Below, one piece after another: positions 8,948 to 18,958 of a DNA stretch of 59,969 nt. Numbering within the stretch: position 1 is the stretch's first letter; each line of letters starts with the position of its first letter. The stretch is from Muribaculaceae bacterium (GTDB lineage: Bacteria > Bacillota > Clostridia > Lachnospirales > Lachnospiraceae). The notes beneath the pieces were generated by a model. It did not search any database. It had not been told where the DNA came from and saw nothing but the letters and a program-made list of their open reading frames with translations. The stretch spans positions 1 through 59,969 of the forward strand of contig JAMPHJ010000003.1 in assembly GCA_023663465.1 (NCBI GenBank). The letters are read 5' to 3'. Made by a program: the position numbers and the translations under genes.

Positions 8948-10432
8948 TTATTTGGCATTTTTTACCGTTTTTACTGTGATTCCAGGATTCCAGACTATCA
9001 GATAACCTGCCTGTGCAACCGCCTTGCCAAGCGCCATACTCAACTTCTGATATCCCGCTTCATCGCAGGATATCCCGGATACATCGGCGATGCCAAGGGG
9101 CGTCGTCTCTCGGTATGTAACGCCTGTTATTTCTTTGAATAGCGGTTGTAATTCCTGCCGGAGCCTTAGACAGCGGATATCTACGGCTGCGCAATCCTGC
9201 ACCAACGCCGCGCGATGGGTTCTGCCCCCGCTATATTCTTTATAAACTCCCTGATATAATTTTTCGCCCTTCTCATTATATATACCAGATGTTATTTTAT
9301 TCTGTTTATCCAATACCCTGCCGCCAATCATCCCGACTTCCGGGCGCACCGTAAACATATCCGGCAGATATGCTATCTGGTAAAATCCCCTGTGCAGAGA
9401 ATGGGATACCTGTACCTTCCAGCCCCGCTTCTTACAGAAATTTTCCAAAGCCGCCTTGCCCGCCTCGTAGGCGTAAGCCTTGCTTGCCGTGCTTGCCGCC
9501 GTGGAAGCTTCATGTTTCCGCCAGTGATAGAGCGCTTTGGGGACGTGCAGTATTTTTTCCCCAAGTTCCCCTGCGTTTCTCAGATCCCCCGAAGAAAGCA
9601 GGTAATTGACGGTCCGCAGCGCCAAATCATAATCCTGCGCCCCGTCGTATGTCCGCCGGAGTTTCAGTTTCTTTAATAATCCGGCTTCCATCATCATAAA
9701 ATGACAGATGTAATTATTTGATAGAAGCAAGTCCAGGTTAAAATCATACTTCCGGTTCGGTTCCAGATAATGATAACTGCGGCGCTTTGCAACAAATTTA
9801 CCCTCAGCAGATTCTACTCCTGCGGATTTGCCGCTAACAGCTTCCGGCTCCGCTTCTATTTTATCCTCATCCGAGTAAATCAGCGCGGGGTGTTTTCCTT
9901 CCTGCTGCGCCTGTGCAATCGCCGCCGCCATCTCGTATAAAGCATCCGGCGCAAGCACATCATCATGATCCAATAGCCCGATATATTCCCCGGTGGCTTC
10001 TGCCAATCCCACATTGGTATTCTCAGAAATTCCCCGATTTTCCACCAGACGAAGATAACGGATACGCCTTTCCTGCTTATTTTCCTGATACCATGTCACG
10101 ATATCCTCCACCTGAGTCCCGCTGCCCGCATCGGCGATAATCAGCTCCCATCTCTCATAACTCTGGGCTCTGATGGAATCGATTAACTCATATAAAAATT
10201 CTTTCCGGGTCTCGTAGGCAGGTACGACGATGCTAAAACGATAGGGAAACTGTTTCCACCCCTCCCGCTGCGCCGCCAATACTTCCTGTTCTGGTTCCTC
10301 GTAAAGATATTGTTCTCCTCTTTCTACTTCTATGCGCTCTTTCGCCGCATAATAGGCATGTTTTACACCGTTATTTCGTAAATATCTAATTGTTTTATTG
10401 ATATTTTCAGCCCTTAAAATACGTTTTCCCAT
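8948..10432 (-). CDS. Family 2 glycosyltransferase with degenerate C-terminal half
   Basis: The 494-residue protein has one intact GT2 domain (about 65-310) with SIVVPAYETR, ENRGISENTN, the DxD-type LLDHDD, and YDGAQDYDLALR. Its C-terminal ~170 residues look like the remnant of a second GT2 domain (VGMIGGRVLD matches the GAVGAKL position of the intact neighbours) but lack a DxD motif. The two giant paralogues at 12266 and 14368 have similar layouts. It belongs to the same run of glycan assembly genes and lies 61 bases downstream of the phosphosugar mutase. It may be a single-activity polymerising transferase derived from a two-domain ancestor. Confidence 0.85.
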   Translation of the reverse strand: MGKRILRAENINKTIRYLRNNGVKHAYYAAKERIEVERGEQYLYEEPEQEVLAAQREGWKQFPYRFSIVVPAYETRKEFLYELIDSIRAQSYERWELIIADAGSGTQVEDIVTWYQENKQERRIRYLRLVENRGISENTNVGLAEATGEYIGLLDHDDVLAPDALYEMAAAIAQAQQEGKHPALIYSDEDKIEAEPEAVSGKSAGVESAEGKFVAKRRSYHYLEPNRKYDFNLDLLLSNNYICHFMMMEAGLLKKLKLRRTYDGAQDYDLALRTVNYLLSSGDLRNAGELGEKILHVPKALYHWRKHEASTAASTASKAYAYEAGKAALENFCKKRGWKVQVSHSLHRGFYQIAYLPDMFTVRPEVGMIGGRVLDKQNKITSGIYNEKGEKLYQGVYKEYSGGRTHRAALVQDCAAVDIRCLRLRQELQPLFKEITGVTYRETTPLGIADVSGISCDEAGYQKLSMALGKAVAQAGYLIVWNPGITVKTVKNAK

Positions 10433-10449
10433 ATTCCCCCGATAATATG

Positions 10450-10477
10450 GAATCGCCCCGAATACTCAGGACGATTC
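10450..10477 (-). terminator. Hairpin between phosphosugar mutase and GT2 genes
   Basis: GAATCG-TCC pairs with GGGG-CGATTC around a 9-base loop just after the mutase stop. No T-run follows on the minus strand, so it is more likely a processing or attenuation hairpin than a full terminator. Confidence 0.35.
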
Positions 10478-10493
10478 TGATATTTATTATAAA

Positions 10494-12218
10494 TTATTCA
10501 ATCACTGCCTTTAAATCCTGCGTAAGCTGTTTCAGCTTCGCATCTGCATCTTCCAGATTGCTTCCTTTCACACCCATATAGAATTTAATCTTAGGTTCCG
10601 TTCCCGACGGACGGGCGCAGCACCAGGAATCATTGGTCAAGTCAAAATAGAGTACATTGGACTGCGGAAGCCCTGTCGTTCCGGTTTCACCTGTTTCCAG
10701 ATTCTGGGTCTTGCCGGTATCGTAATCCCTAAATTCTTTCACCTGTAACTCGCCAAAATTCTTCGGCGGATTGCTTCTGAGTTTATTCATTAACTCCTCA
10801 ATCTGCTTCGCGCCGTCTATGCCCTTCATCGTAATGGAATACTGGCTTTCTTTATAATAACCGTATTTCTCATACAAGGTAATCATCTGATCCCATACGG
10901 TTTTACCATTCTTCTTACACCATGCCGCCATCTCGCAGAGGCACATAACCGCGACAATCGCGTCCTTGTCCCTCGCATGGGTTCCGGCAAGGCAGCCGTA
11001 ACTTTCTTCCAGACCGAATACATAATTGTTAGAGCCGGACTGCTCAAACAGTTTAATCTGCTCCCCGATGTATTTGAAGCCGGTCAGCACTTCGATAAAT
11101 TTTACATTATAATCTTCGGATATCGCCCTTGCCATGTTCGTTGTAACAATCGTGGTAACAAGCGCCGGGTTGACCGGCATCTTCCCGGTCGCCGTTCTCT
11201 CTCTCAGAATGTATTCCGCAATCAGCATTCCCGACATATTTCCGGTAAAAGGAACATATTCCCCGCTCTTCGTATCCAGCGCATAAATGCCCAGCCTATC
11301 GGCATCCGGGTCGGTAGCCAGCACGATATCGGCATTTCTTTCTTTTGCCAGCGCCAATGCCAGCGTAAACGCTTTGGGATCTTCGGGATTCGGATATGCC
11401 AGTGTGGTGAAATCCGGGTCCGGCATTTCCTGCTCCGGCACTACATACACATTCTTAAATCCGATTTCATCCAGAATCCTTCTGACTGGCAGATTTCCGG
11501 TTCCGTTGAAAGGCGAGTAGACGATTTTAATATCCTCCGCCACTTCTTTGATAATTTCCGGATGGATAATCTGTTTCTTCAGTTCTTCCATATATTTATC
11601 GTCGATTTCTTTCCCGATAACCTGATACAGACCCGCCTTGACGGCGTCAGCCTTCTCCATCGTCAGAACGTCGTGGTAATCCGTCACCTGATTGACTTCT
11701 GCGATAATGTCTTTATCCCTGGGAGCCGTAACCTGCGCGCCGTCTTCCCAATAGCACTTATACCCGTTATATTCCGGCGGATTATGGCTTGCCGTAATCA
11801 CGATACCGGAAATACAGCCCAATGTCCGCAGTGCAAAAGACAACTCCGGCGTCGGTCTGAGAGAATCAAAGACATAAGCTTTGATACCGTTCGCCGCCAG
11901 ACAAAGCGCCGCCTCGTCTGCAAATTCGGGAGACATCCTTCTGGAATCGTAAGCGATTGCCACACCTTTTTCTTCTCCACCCTGTTTTTTGATGTAATTA
12001 GCGAGCCCTTGCGTCGCCTTACGGACAGTATAAATGTTCATCCGGTTCGTACCTGCGCCGATGACGCCCCGAAGTCCGCCTGTCCCAAATGCAAGCTCCT
12101 TGTAAAAACGGTCTTCGATTTCTTTCTCATCCTGCCCGATTGCACGGAGTTCCTCTTTCGTGCCTTCATCAAAATAGGAATCCTCCAGCCAAAAGTCATA
12201 CTGTTCTCTGTAGCCCAT
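10494..12218 (-). CDS. Phosphoglucomutase/phosphomannomutase (alpha-D-phosphohexomutase)
   Basis: The ~574-residue enzyme interconverts hexose-6-phosphate and hexose-1-phosphate, supplying glucose-1-phosphate for dTDP- and UDP-sugars. The active-site phosphoserine loop TASHNPPEYNGYK, the metal-binding loop DPDADRLG, the sugar-binding loop GLEESYGC and the phosphate-binding RPSGTEPKIKFY appear in the normal order. The longer reading from 12233 begins with an ATG that overlaps the ribosome binding site GGAGGGAAG, so the second Met (MGYREQ) is the better start. RfbA in the same locus uses glucose-1-phosphate, so the gene belongs here metabolically. Confidence 0.95.
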   Translation of the reverse strand: MGYREQYDFWLEDSYFDEGTKEELRAIGQDEKEIEDRFYKELAFGTGGLRGVIGAGTNRMNIYTVRKATQGLANYIKKQGGEEKGVAIAYDSRRMSPEFADEAALCLAANGIKAYVFDSLRPTPELSFALRTLGCISGIVITASHNPPEYNGYKCYWEDGAQVTAPRDKDIIAEVNQVTDYHDVLTMEKADAVKAGLYQVIGKEIDDKYMEELKKQIIHPEIIKEVAEDIKIVYSPFNGTGNLPVRRILDEIGFKNVYVVPEQEMPDPDFTTLAYPNPEDPKAFTLALALAKERNADIVLATDPDADRLGIYALDTKSGEYVPFTGNMSGMLIAEYILRERTATGKMPVNPALVTTIVTTNMARAISEDYNVKFIEVLTGFKYIGEQIKLFEQSGSNNYVFGLEESYGCLAGTHARDKDAIVAVMCLCEMAAWCKKNGKTVWDQMITLYEKYGYYKESQYSITMKGIDGAKQIEELMNKLRSNPPKNFGELQVKEFRDYDTGKTQNLETGETGTTGLPQSNVLYFDLTNDSWCCARPSGTEPKIKFYMGVKGSNLEDADAKLKQLTQDLKAVIE

Positions 12219-12265
12219 TCTTCTTCCCTCCATTTTTTTCTAACAACTTCTTTTATCTTACCACA

Positions 12266-14335
12266 CTATGCGTTCATTTTCAAAGCAAAGTCACTTCTAT
12301 CCAGGGAAAAATTTGGATTATAATAGGGATCGCCCTTATCCAGCACATTTCGCCATTTTTCCCGGAAGCGCTCCGACTCCTCATTATAGCGCTGCGCCTT
12401 CTTCCCTTCCAGATCCGAGCCTCTGGATATCGACTCAAAATGATACAGCTCTGCAAAAGGGGTAAAAACATTCAAATACCCGGCGTCCCTCAGCCGCAGA
12501 CAGAAATCCACATCGTTTAAGGATACCGCAAATGTCTCATCCAGCCCCCCTAATTCTTCATAGAGCCTTTTTTCTACCATCAGACAGGCTCCTGTTACGG
12601 CGCTCACATTCTGGGCATAGCAAAGTCTTCCCATGTATCCTAGATTGTTACTACTGACACGGTAATGGGTGTGCCCCGCCGTCCTGTGCGCGCCCAGCCC
12701 GATGACGACGCCTGCGTGCTGAATGGTCCTGTCCCCATAATAAAGTTTCGCGCCTACCGCGCCCACATCTTCCCGCTGGGCATACATCAGAAGCTCTTCC
12801 ATCCAGTTTAACGTAATCACTTCCGTATCGTTATTTAGCAGAATCACATAATCGCCTGTGGCCTTGGAAACGCCCAGATTATTGATGCGGGAATAATTGA
12901 AATCGCCCTCATAGGTGACGATGCGAATCAGCCCGTTTTTACCTAGTTCCTCGTAATATCTGAAAATTTCCCCGGAAACGCTGTTGTTTTCCACAATAAT
13001 AATTTCATAATTGTCGTAACTGCTTTTTTCCAGAATGGACGTGACACACCGCTTCAAATCCCCGTAATGGTCTTTATTCGGAATCACGATGGAAATCTTC
13101 GGATTGCCCTGCAGCCCATATCGAATGCGGAAAATGGTTTCAAAGGCTTTCGTAGAAGAGATTTCAAAGTTCTCAAAGCCCTGACTCCGCAAATGGTCCG
13201 CCACCGCGCCCTTAGCGGCGTCTATAGCATAGCTCTTGGCGTTGATATCGGACGCCACGCTGCCCTTATGGGAACGCCAGTAGTATAACAGCTTCGGAAC
13301 GTGCACGACCTTTTTGGCTTCCGCGGTCAGCCGCAGTATCATATCGTGATCCTGGCTGCCGTCAAATTGGGAGCGAAACAACTGCGTCCCTTCCAGCAGT
13401 TTTCTGTCAAATACGCTAAAATGACAGATGTAATTATTCGCGCGCAGATTATCCACCGCAAAATCCGGCTTGAAATGCAGCGTAATCATGGAATCCACGC
13501 TGCCGCCATGAAATGTCGTCTCGTCGCAATAGACATAGTCTGCGCCCTCATCGCAGATTGCCTTCATATATTCAAACAAAACTGCCGGATGTAAGATATC
13601 GTCATGGTCAAAAAGCCCGATGTACTCCCCGGTCGCCATAGCAAGACATTGATTCGTATTTTCTGAAATGCCCCCGTTTTTCTCAAGTTTCCGGTATAAA
13701 ATGCGACCTTTTTCTCCCACAAGCTCCCTAAGCGCCGGATGGGCTTCTAAATAGACCGCGTCTTTTTCCACATAAGACCTGCACACCTGCTCCACATAAG
13801 TATGCTCCCCATCCGAGCCGTCCGCCAGACACAGTTCCCAATTTTCATAAGTCTGCGCAAGCACGGAATCAATTGCCTGTATCAGAAAATTCTTAGGCGT
13901 ATTGTATAGTGGCACCAGAATACTAATCTTTACCTTTTTTGGAAAAACGGCATTTCTCTGGCTTTCCCGCTCTTCCGGCGTAGGAAAACTTGCCGTTCCA
14001 TGCTGTTTCCTCGCTTTTTTCTCGATTCTTTTCGCATCTAATTTCCTGGCAATGCCTTTGATGCTGCCATAATAACCGATGCGCTCTTTCGTCCGCTGCA
14101 CCCAATGCACCGCAGCCCGAAGCGGCTTCGACAATTTCCAGAAAATGCTGCCCTTAATCCGGTTAAGCTTCCCCTCTAAGTCCGTCACCCGCCCCTGCGC
14201 GTCCGCCAGCTTCCCCGCCAACACCCGGCTCTTCTGCCGTTCTCTTTCGTATGCGTCTTTATAATATTGCAGGGAATCCTGCTGCCCTTCCTTCGGTTCC
14301 ATTTCTGTTTGCACTGCCTCTTCCTGCTTATCCAT
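12266..14335 (-). CDS. Giant two-domain family 2 glycosyltransferase
   Basis: The ~689-residue protein starts with a coiled-coil segment ending in the motif GSIFWKLSKPLR (shared with the next gene upstream). The first GT2 domain (about 145-400) has ISILVPLYNTP, NGGISENTN and LFDHDD. The second GT2 domain (about 425-690) has ISIVIPNKDH, YVILLNNDTEV, GAVGAKLYY and SLNDVDFCLRL. Two catalytic sites in one chain suggest a polymerising enzyme making a repeating disaccharide or alternating linkages. The preferred ATG at 14335 has GGAAGGAG about ten bases upstream, giving a 32-base gap after the upstream gene instead of an overlap. Linkages and donors are unknown. Confidence 0.9.
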   Translation of the reverse strand: MDKQEEAVQTEMEPKEGQQDSLQYYKDAYERERQKSRVLAGKLADAQGRVTDLEGKLNRIKGSIFWKLSKPLRAAVHWVQRTKERIGYYGSIKGIARKLDAKRIEKKARKQHGTASFPTPEERESQRNAVFPKKVKISILVPLYNTPKNFLIQAIDSVLAQTYENWELCLADGSDGEHTYVEQVCRSYVEKDAVYLEAHPALRELVGEKGRILYRKLEKNGGISENTNQCLAMATGEYIGLFDHDDILHPAVLFEYMKAICDEGADYVYCDETTFHGGSVDSMITLHFKPDFAVDNLRANNYICHFSVFDRKLLEGTQLFRSQFDGSQDHDMILRLTAEAKKVVHVPKLLYYWRSHKGSVASDINAKSYAIDAAKGAVADHLRSQGFENFEISSTKAFETIFRIRYGLQGNPKISIVIPNKDHYGDLKRCVTSILEKSSYDNYEIIIVENNSVSGEIFRYYEELGKNGLIRIVTYEGDFNYSRINNLGVSKATGDYVILLNNDTEVITLNWMEELLMYAQREDVGAVGAKLYYGDRTIQHAGVVIGLGAHRTAGHTHYRVSSNNLGYMGRLCYAQNVSAVTGACLMVEKRLYEELGGLDETFAVSLNDVDFCLRLRDAGYLNVFTPFAELYHFESISRGSDLEGKKAQRYNEESERFREKWRNVLDKGDPYYNPNFSLDRSDFALKMNA

Positions 14336-14367
14336 CCTGCCCTCACTCCTTCCTGTCAGAGCCTTTT

Positions 14368-16851
14368 CTATCCCTCTATCCTCATCCACACATCCGACCA
14401 GCCCAAAAACTTCCGATGACTAACGACATGCTCCGCCAGCATCCCAATTTTCCATACCCCGGAAGGCAGTTTTTCTTTCGGAAAACGCACGACAAAACCG
14501 GATAATGATATATTGACTTCATTAGTCAATATATCTTCCACGTCTGTCCGCAGCCAGGGAAAAGGATGAGCCGTATAAAATGTACCATCCTCACTCTGCA
14601 AAAGAATGCTCCTTTCATAGACGGCATTATCCATTCCCGGCAGGTAAGCCCAGCCTGTAATCGCCGCCAGTTCCGTATCTTCTTCATGGATTTTATGCTG
14701 CGCTCCGGCGCTGTCGATGGTGAGTTGCAGCATGCCCTGTATCGCACCCGCAAGACTGCTCGGATTCCCTGGCATGATATCCAGCGTTTTATCGCTCCGG
14801 TTACAATCCGCCTTAAAATTACAAGTGTATTTTAATCCGTCATCCAGCAGATTTTTATGATAAAACCTGTCCGCCCCTTTCATCGCAGGATGCTTGGCAT
14901 ACAATCTTTCCTTTTCCTGTAACAGTCTGCTCCACTTGCCCGTATCTTCCTCATCCAGTCCTCTGCTTAACGATTCATGATGATACAGTACCGCGTCGTT
15001 ACGCTGCACATTATAATATCCCGCCTCAATTAACTGAAAACAAAAGTCCACGTCGTTATAGGCAATCTTCATGGTCTCGTCCATACCGCCCACTTCCCGG
15101 TATTTATCCGCCTTGACAAGCAGACATGCCGCGGTAACGCCTATCATATCATAGGCAACCAGATTTCGTCCATAATAATAATTCCTATCATCCGCCAAAG
15201 ACGCCAGTTTATGCGACGGTCCAATCTCTAAATTGGTAATCCCCGCATGTTGAATGATTTCCGTGCCCGCATACCAGAGTTTGGCGCCCACCGCCCCTAC
15301 ATGGGGCTGCGCCGCCTGTCCAACCAGAATCCGCAGCCAGTCTTTCTGGAAAATCTCAATATCATCATTCAAGAGCAGCAGATACTCTCCCTTTGCCCTG
15401 CTTGCGCCTAAATTACACATGGCGGAAAAATTAAATTCCATCGGCTCATAGAGGTAACAAAACCCATATTCCTGCTGCAATAGCTCCATCCGCTTTTTAT
15501 TTTCTAAATTACTACCGTTATCTACTACAATCCACTCGTAATTGTCATAGTCTGTTTTTTCCCGAAAAGAAGAGAGGCACTCTTCTAATATGTCGGGGTG
15601 GTCTTTAGAAGGGATGATGACAGAAACCAGACCTGCCTTTCCCACACTGACACTACTGTCACAATTATTATTAGCAGCACCAAAACCGCCATTTTCACCT
15701 TCCACCTCATAAACCACATGATAAATATCTGAATCAGCGCCGGTTTCTAAATGCGCCCGGATTCCCCGCCGCTCTAACGCCGCTTCCCGCACGGCGCAAA
15801 ATGCGCTGCCGCTGCCTGTAAAATCATACCCTTTATCAAGGGCTTGCGATAATTGCGCTTCTACGGCTGCCAGAATGTCGGTGTCTGGCTGCCCTTCCCT
15901 CACAGCCGCCAGAGTTCCGCTATCCGGCTGCCCTTCCTTCTCACCTGCCCCTGACGCGCGCGTGCCCGGCTGTTCCAGAAGTTTCTCAGGTTCATAACGA
16001 TTGTGAAATAACACTTCTTCCATATGTCCGACCCGACGCTGTAGACGCGCCGCCAGTTCTTCCAGACGCAGACATAAATCATAGAAATCCTGATAGGTTC
16101 CTTTCTGATAACGTGCCTGTTCTATCAATTCATTGCATAACGATTGTTTTGCAATAAGCACATGCCCGATGTAACAGAAAGACAATAATGTGTCCGGCGA
16201 CCAATCGGGTTTATACCAAGGGCACATACGATTGGACAAATCCTGCCAGTAATAGTCCTCGTCACCGTAGGCAAACAGGCAATTTTCGTTTTTGTTAAAC
16301 CATGATTTGACATTTTCCGCCATTTGGGCGTCGAAAACACCATTTCCGCATAGAATCACGGTTAAGTCAGCGTCTGTCCAGTCTATTCTATGCCAGCCGT
16401 TGATTTCTATTTCAGAACGACTGTTTTCTTTCAGAGAACAACTGTTTTCTTTCAAAGAACCATCTGGTGCATTACGCTCGTTATTTTTATTTTCTTCCAA
16501 AGCGCGTGCATTCATTCCTTCTTCTGCCTCAATCCATTGCAGATAAGGGTGTCTCTGGGCAAATACTTCCTGCTGATAGTCCCGGATAGCCTGCACCGCT
16601 TTTTTATCCGCCTCGATATCGGGTTTTACCCTCTTTTTGCCAGTGAGCGCATAATAACATTTTCTCGCCGGGGCGGACAGTTTCCAGAAAATATTCCCTC
16701 GAATGCGCTCTAAGCGCAGCGCAAGGTCGGTTTCTTTCGCTTCCATGTCCGCAAGTTTCCCCGCCAGAACGATATTTTTCTTCTTTTCCTTTTCATAAGC
16801 AGCCCGATAATAGGACGCCCAGTCATATGCAGACGGTTTTTCTTTCATCAT
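14368..16851 (-). CDS. Giant glycosyltransferase with degenerate first domain and C-terminal beta domain
   Basis: The 827-residue protein has a coiled coil ending in RIRGNIFWKLSAPAR, an N-terminal GT2-like region (about 155-310) without a clear DxD, an intact GT2 domain (about 405-650: VSVIIPSKDH, LLLLNDDIEIF, GAVGAKLWY, AYNDVDFCFQL) and a ~120-residue C-terminal beta-rich domain (TGWAYLPGMD onward). Between the GT domains lies a hypervariable linker with two in-frame tandem repeats: a 21-base unit near 16423-16464 (KENS repeats) and a 14-residue unit near 15850-15935 (EGQPD repeats). The start ATGATG overlaps the upstream stop by four bases, so it is translationally coupled to the methyltransferase-kinase gene. 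It probably works on the same growing chain. Confidence 0.88.
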   Translation of the reverse strand: MMKEKPSAYDWASYYRAAYEKEKKKNIVLAGKLADMEAKETDLALRLERIRGNIFWKLSAPARKCYYALTGKKRVKPDIEADKKAVQAIRDYQQEVFAQRHPYLQWIEAEEGMNARALEENKNNERNAPDGSLKENSCSLKENSRSEIEINGWHRIDWTDADLTVILCGNGVFDAQMAENVKSWFNKNENCLFAYGDEDYYWQDLSNRMCPWYKPDWSPDTLLSFCYIGHVLIAKQSLCNELIEQARYQKGTYQDFYDLCLRLEELAARLQRRVGHMEEVLFHNRYEPEKLLEQPGTRASGAGEKEGQPDSGTLAAVREGQPDTDILAAVEAQLSQALDKGYDFTGSGSAFCAVREAALERRGIRAHLETGADSDIYHVVYEVEGENGGFGAANNNCDSSVSVGKAGLVSVIIPSKDHPDILEECLSSFREKTDYDNYEWIVVDNGSNLENKKRMELLQQEYGFCYLYEPMEFNFSAMCNLGASRAKGEYLLLLNDDIEIFQKDWLRILVGQAAQPHVGAVGAKLWYAGTEIIQHAGITNLEIGPSHKLASLADDRNYYYGRNLVAYDMIGVTAACLLVKADKYREVGGMDETMKIAYNDVDFCFQLIEAGYYNVQRNDAVLYHHESLSRGLDEEDTGKWSRLLQEKERLYAKHPAMKGADRFYHKNLLDDGLKYTCNFKADCNRSDKTLDIMPGNPSSLAGAIQGMLQLTIDSAGAQHKIHEEDTELAAITGWAYLPGMDNAVYERSILLQSEDGTFYTAHPFPWLRTDVEDILTNEVNISLSGFVVRFPKEKLPSGVWKIGMLAEHVVSHRKFLGWSDVWMRIEG

Positions 16852-18905
16852 TCAAATAATCCTTTTCTATGCATATGTTTCCCTGTCTCTGCCGGTATGC
16901 CCGTCACCTGCATGGACACCGTAAGCAGATTTTCCTGCCGCTGCTCTAAGTCCGATAACTGCAAGGTGATATTAGGGTCGTTAGCGGCAAACACATAGAC
17001 ATCTTTTCCGGTTTTCATACCATTTGTTATGATTCTTTTTCCCCGCAGGACAAGCGGCGTATCGTTCCATTTGATTTCCCGCAGCCAGACGATACAGGGG
17101 TCGTCGCCGGGGTCAATCCGAAGCGCCTTTCGCCCTTTCCCGACAGTAAGCTGAAATTCCTGCATGTTCTCTAAAGCTGCATCCTGCTCCAGGAAAAAGG
17201 ACTGTTCCTCCGTAAATCCATCGCCCGTATCTTCATAAATCTGTATCTGGTTTTTCTGTTGCTTTTGCATTACACCTGTTATTAATTCTTCTACCGTATA
17301 TACAGGCTGATTGATTGCCTCTCTGATTTCCGCCAATGCCATACGCTTTCCGGTAACATATTTCTGGAATTTCATTTCCTGTTCCCGGTAATGCTGCGCA
17401 TCTTCTTGGGTTACGCCCAATTTATGCAAAATTAAATCTAAATTTAATTTATTTCGTTTTTCATCCTCCAAAAGGTAACAATATACGGCACGAAAAGCGA
17501 TTTCCCTTGTTTCCACGGGCTTTTCATACGTCCATTCATAGTCTGTCACATGCCATTTTCCATCGTCAGATATGAGGATATTCGAGAAAACCAAGTCATA
17601 ATCTGTCACCGGCATCTCATCATGATACGCTATTTTCTCCAGATATTCGTCAAATAACGCATGAAATTTATCTATATCATTCCGCTCCAAGCACGCATCT
17701 AAGAGCTCCTGCAAGGTCGTTCCTTCTATATATTCAAAAGCCGCGTATGCGCCGTCCCCCTCTGGCAGACTACACCGGTTGATTTGTATCGCACCGCCCG
17801 CAAAGCGCTCTTTCAGCTTCTCATAATTCTGATAGAGCTGCCGGATATGACTGTGCGCTTCTTCTGATAACGCATGTTTTTCTATTTGCAGCATTGTCTT
17901 TCCCTCCGACTCCCGTTTCGTCAGAAGGGTCTTGATTTTATAAGCGTCCGTCCTGTCATTAGAATAGCGGGCATATTTCACCTCATGCTCCGTTCCCAAT
18001 ATCATCATATAAGAATTGGAAAATAAGGGAAAACAGCCTTCTTTGATAATCGTATCAAAAACGAGTTTTTCATTAAATAACAGTAGTCTTTCTCTATCAA
18101 AGTTCCGCAGATTAGACGACAGCTCGCCGGGTCTGGGCAGCCGCTCGTCCGAATACAGCGTCGTCATAAATTTGTAATCGGGATAGGGATAATACATAGA
18201 AATGTCTGAAAAGCCGCATTCCTTGGCTATCTTCATAAGACCGTCCTTCGTAAAAGTCCTGACAACGCCGCCTTCTGGATAATCTTCCAGACCGCTGAAA
18301 TAACTCCCTAGGTGGTCTTCTTTACAACCCGCCCAATATTTCAAGCCAAATTTATTCTCAATGGCAATCGCGATATGCCCTTCTTTCTTCTTATGTTTTG
18401 CGATAATCCGCAGAAAATCCTCATAAGGATGGGGAGAGTCAATATACGCCTGTCCATATTCAAAAACGCCAATCAGACAGATATAATCATAATCGCAGGG
18501 CAAATCCGGCTCGATATCCTGAAAATTGCCAACATGAATCGTCACATTCCCACAATCCATATGTCGATAGGCATTAATCATGCTTCTTTTCTTCGACAAG
18601 TCGATACAGGTCACTTCCCCCGCCTTCCTTGCCAAAGCCCCCGTAATCGCCCCGCAGCCAGAGCCGATTTCCAGCACTTTCATACTTTTATCGATGGGCA
18701 GCCATTCTATGATATTTTCCCGGAAAGTGGAAAGATGATAAAGAACTTCCCAGCTCTTTCTTTCCTCTATGATACGCGGGTATTCCACTTCGGCGTAGTT
18801 TCTGGCAATCTCAAGCAGATCGTCCTCCACGTCCCCGTCGCAATACTTATCCTCCCCCGGATAATGCTCCAAATCCAATTTGATTTTTCCAATTTCCTCT
18901 ATCAT
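16848..18905 (-). CDS. Methyltransferase-kinase fusion, WbdD-like glycan chain terminator candidate
   Basis: The 685-residue protein joins a class I SAM methyltransferase (about 45-240; SAM-binding VLEIGSGCGAITG, then CIDLSKK) to a protein-kinase-like/aminoglycoside-phosphotransferase-like domain (about 310-500). The kinase part has VTDYDLVFSNILI, which matches a catalytic loop with Asp and Asn, and VTDYEW at the DFG position. A helical segment rich in Gln/Lys and a beta domain (FQLTVGKGRKALRIDPGDDPC) follow. In E. coli O9a, WbdD has methyltransferase and kinase domains plus a coiled coil, and caps the glycan to stop growth; Wzt then recognises the cap. This gene sits next to wzt/wzm and overlaps the next glycosyltransferase by ATGA. 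Function by analogy is inference; AAAGGA precedes the ATG. Confidence 0.75.
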   Translation of the reverse strand: MIEEIGKIKLDLEHYPGEDKYCDGDVEDDLLEIARNYAEVEYPRIIEERKSWEVLYHLSTFRENIIEWLPIDKSMKVLEIGSGCGAITGALARKAGEVTCIDLSKKRSMINAYRHMDCGNVTIHVGNFQDIEPDLPCDYDYICLIGVFEYGQAYIDSPHPYEDFLRIIAKHKKKEGHIAIAIENKFGLKYWAGCKEDHLGSYFSGLEDYPEGGVVRTFTKDGLMKIAKECGFSDISMYYPYPDYKFMTTLYSDERLPRPGELSSNLRNFDRERLLLFNEKLVFDTIIKEGCFPLFSNSYMMILGTEHEVKYARYSNDRTDAYKIKTLLTKRESEGKTMLQIEKHALSEEAHSHIRQLYQNYEKLKERFAGGAIQINRCSLPEGDGAYAAFEYIEGTTLQELLDACLERNDIDKFHALFDEYLEKIAYHDEMPVTDYDLVFSNILISDDGKWHVTDYEWTYEKPVETREIAFRAVYCYLLEDEKRNKLNLDLILHKLGVTQEDAQHYREQEMKFQKYVTGKRMALAEIREAINQPVYTVEELITGVMQKQQKNQIQIYEDTGDGFTEEQSFFLEQDAALENMQEFQLTVGKGRKALRIDPGDDPCIVWLREIKWNDTPLVLRGKRIITNGMKTGKDVYVFAANDPNITLQLSDLEQRQENLLTVSMQVTGIPAETGKHMHRKGLFE

Positions 18906-18958
18906 CCTGCCATCCTTTATTTAACACCCGTTTTTATTCCTACTGTAAAAATATTCCC

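Noticed and set aside
10977-12323. Long plus-strand open frame (~448 codons) opposite the phosphosugar mutase
   Set aside because: The mutase motifs on the minus strand are complete. The plus frame is Cys/Arg/Phe-rich and featureless.
18906-18958. Promoter for the methyltransferase-kinase gene (TTTACA-17-TGTTAA)
   Set aside because: Both hexamers are poor matches; the gene may be read from the upstream operon through the repeat.
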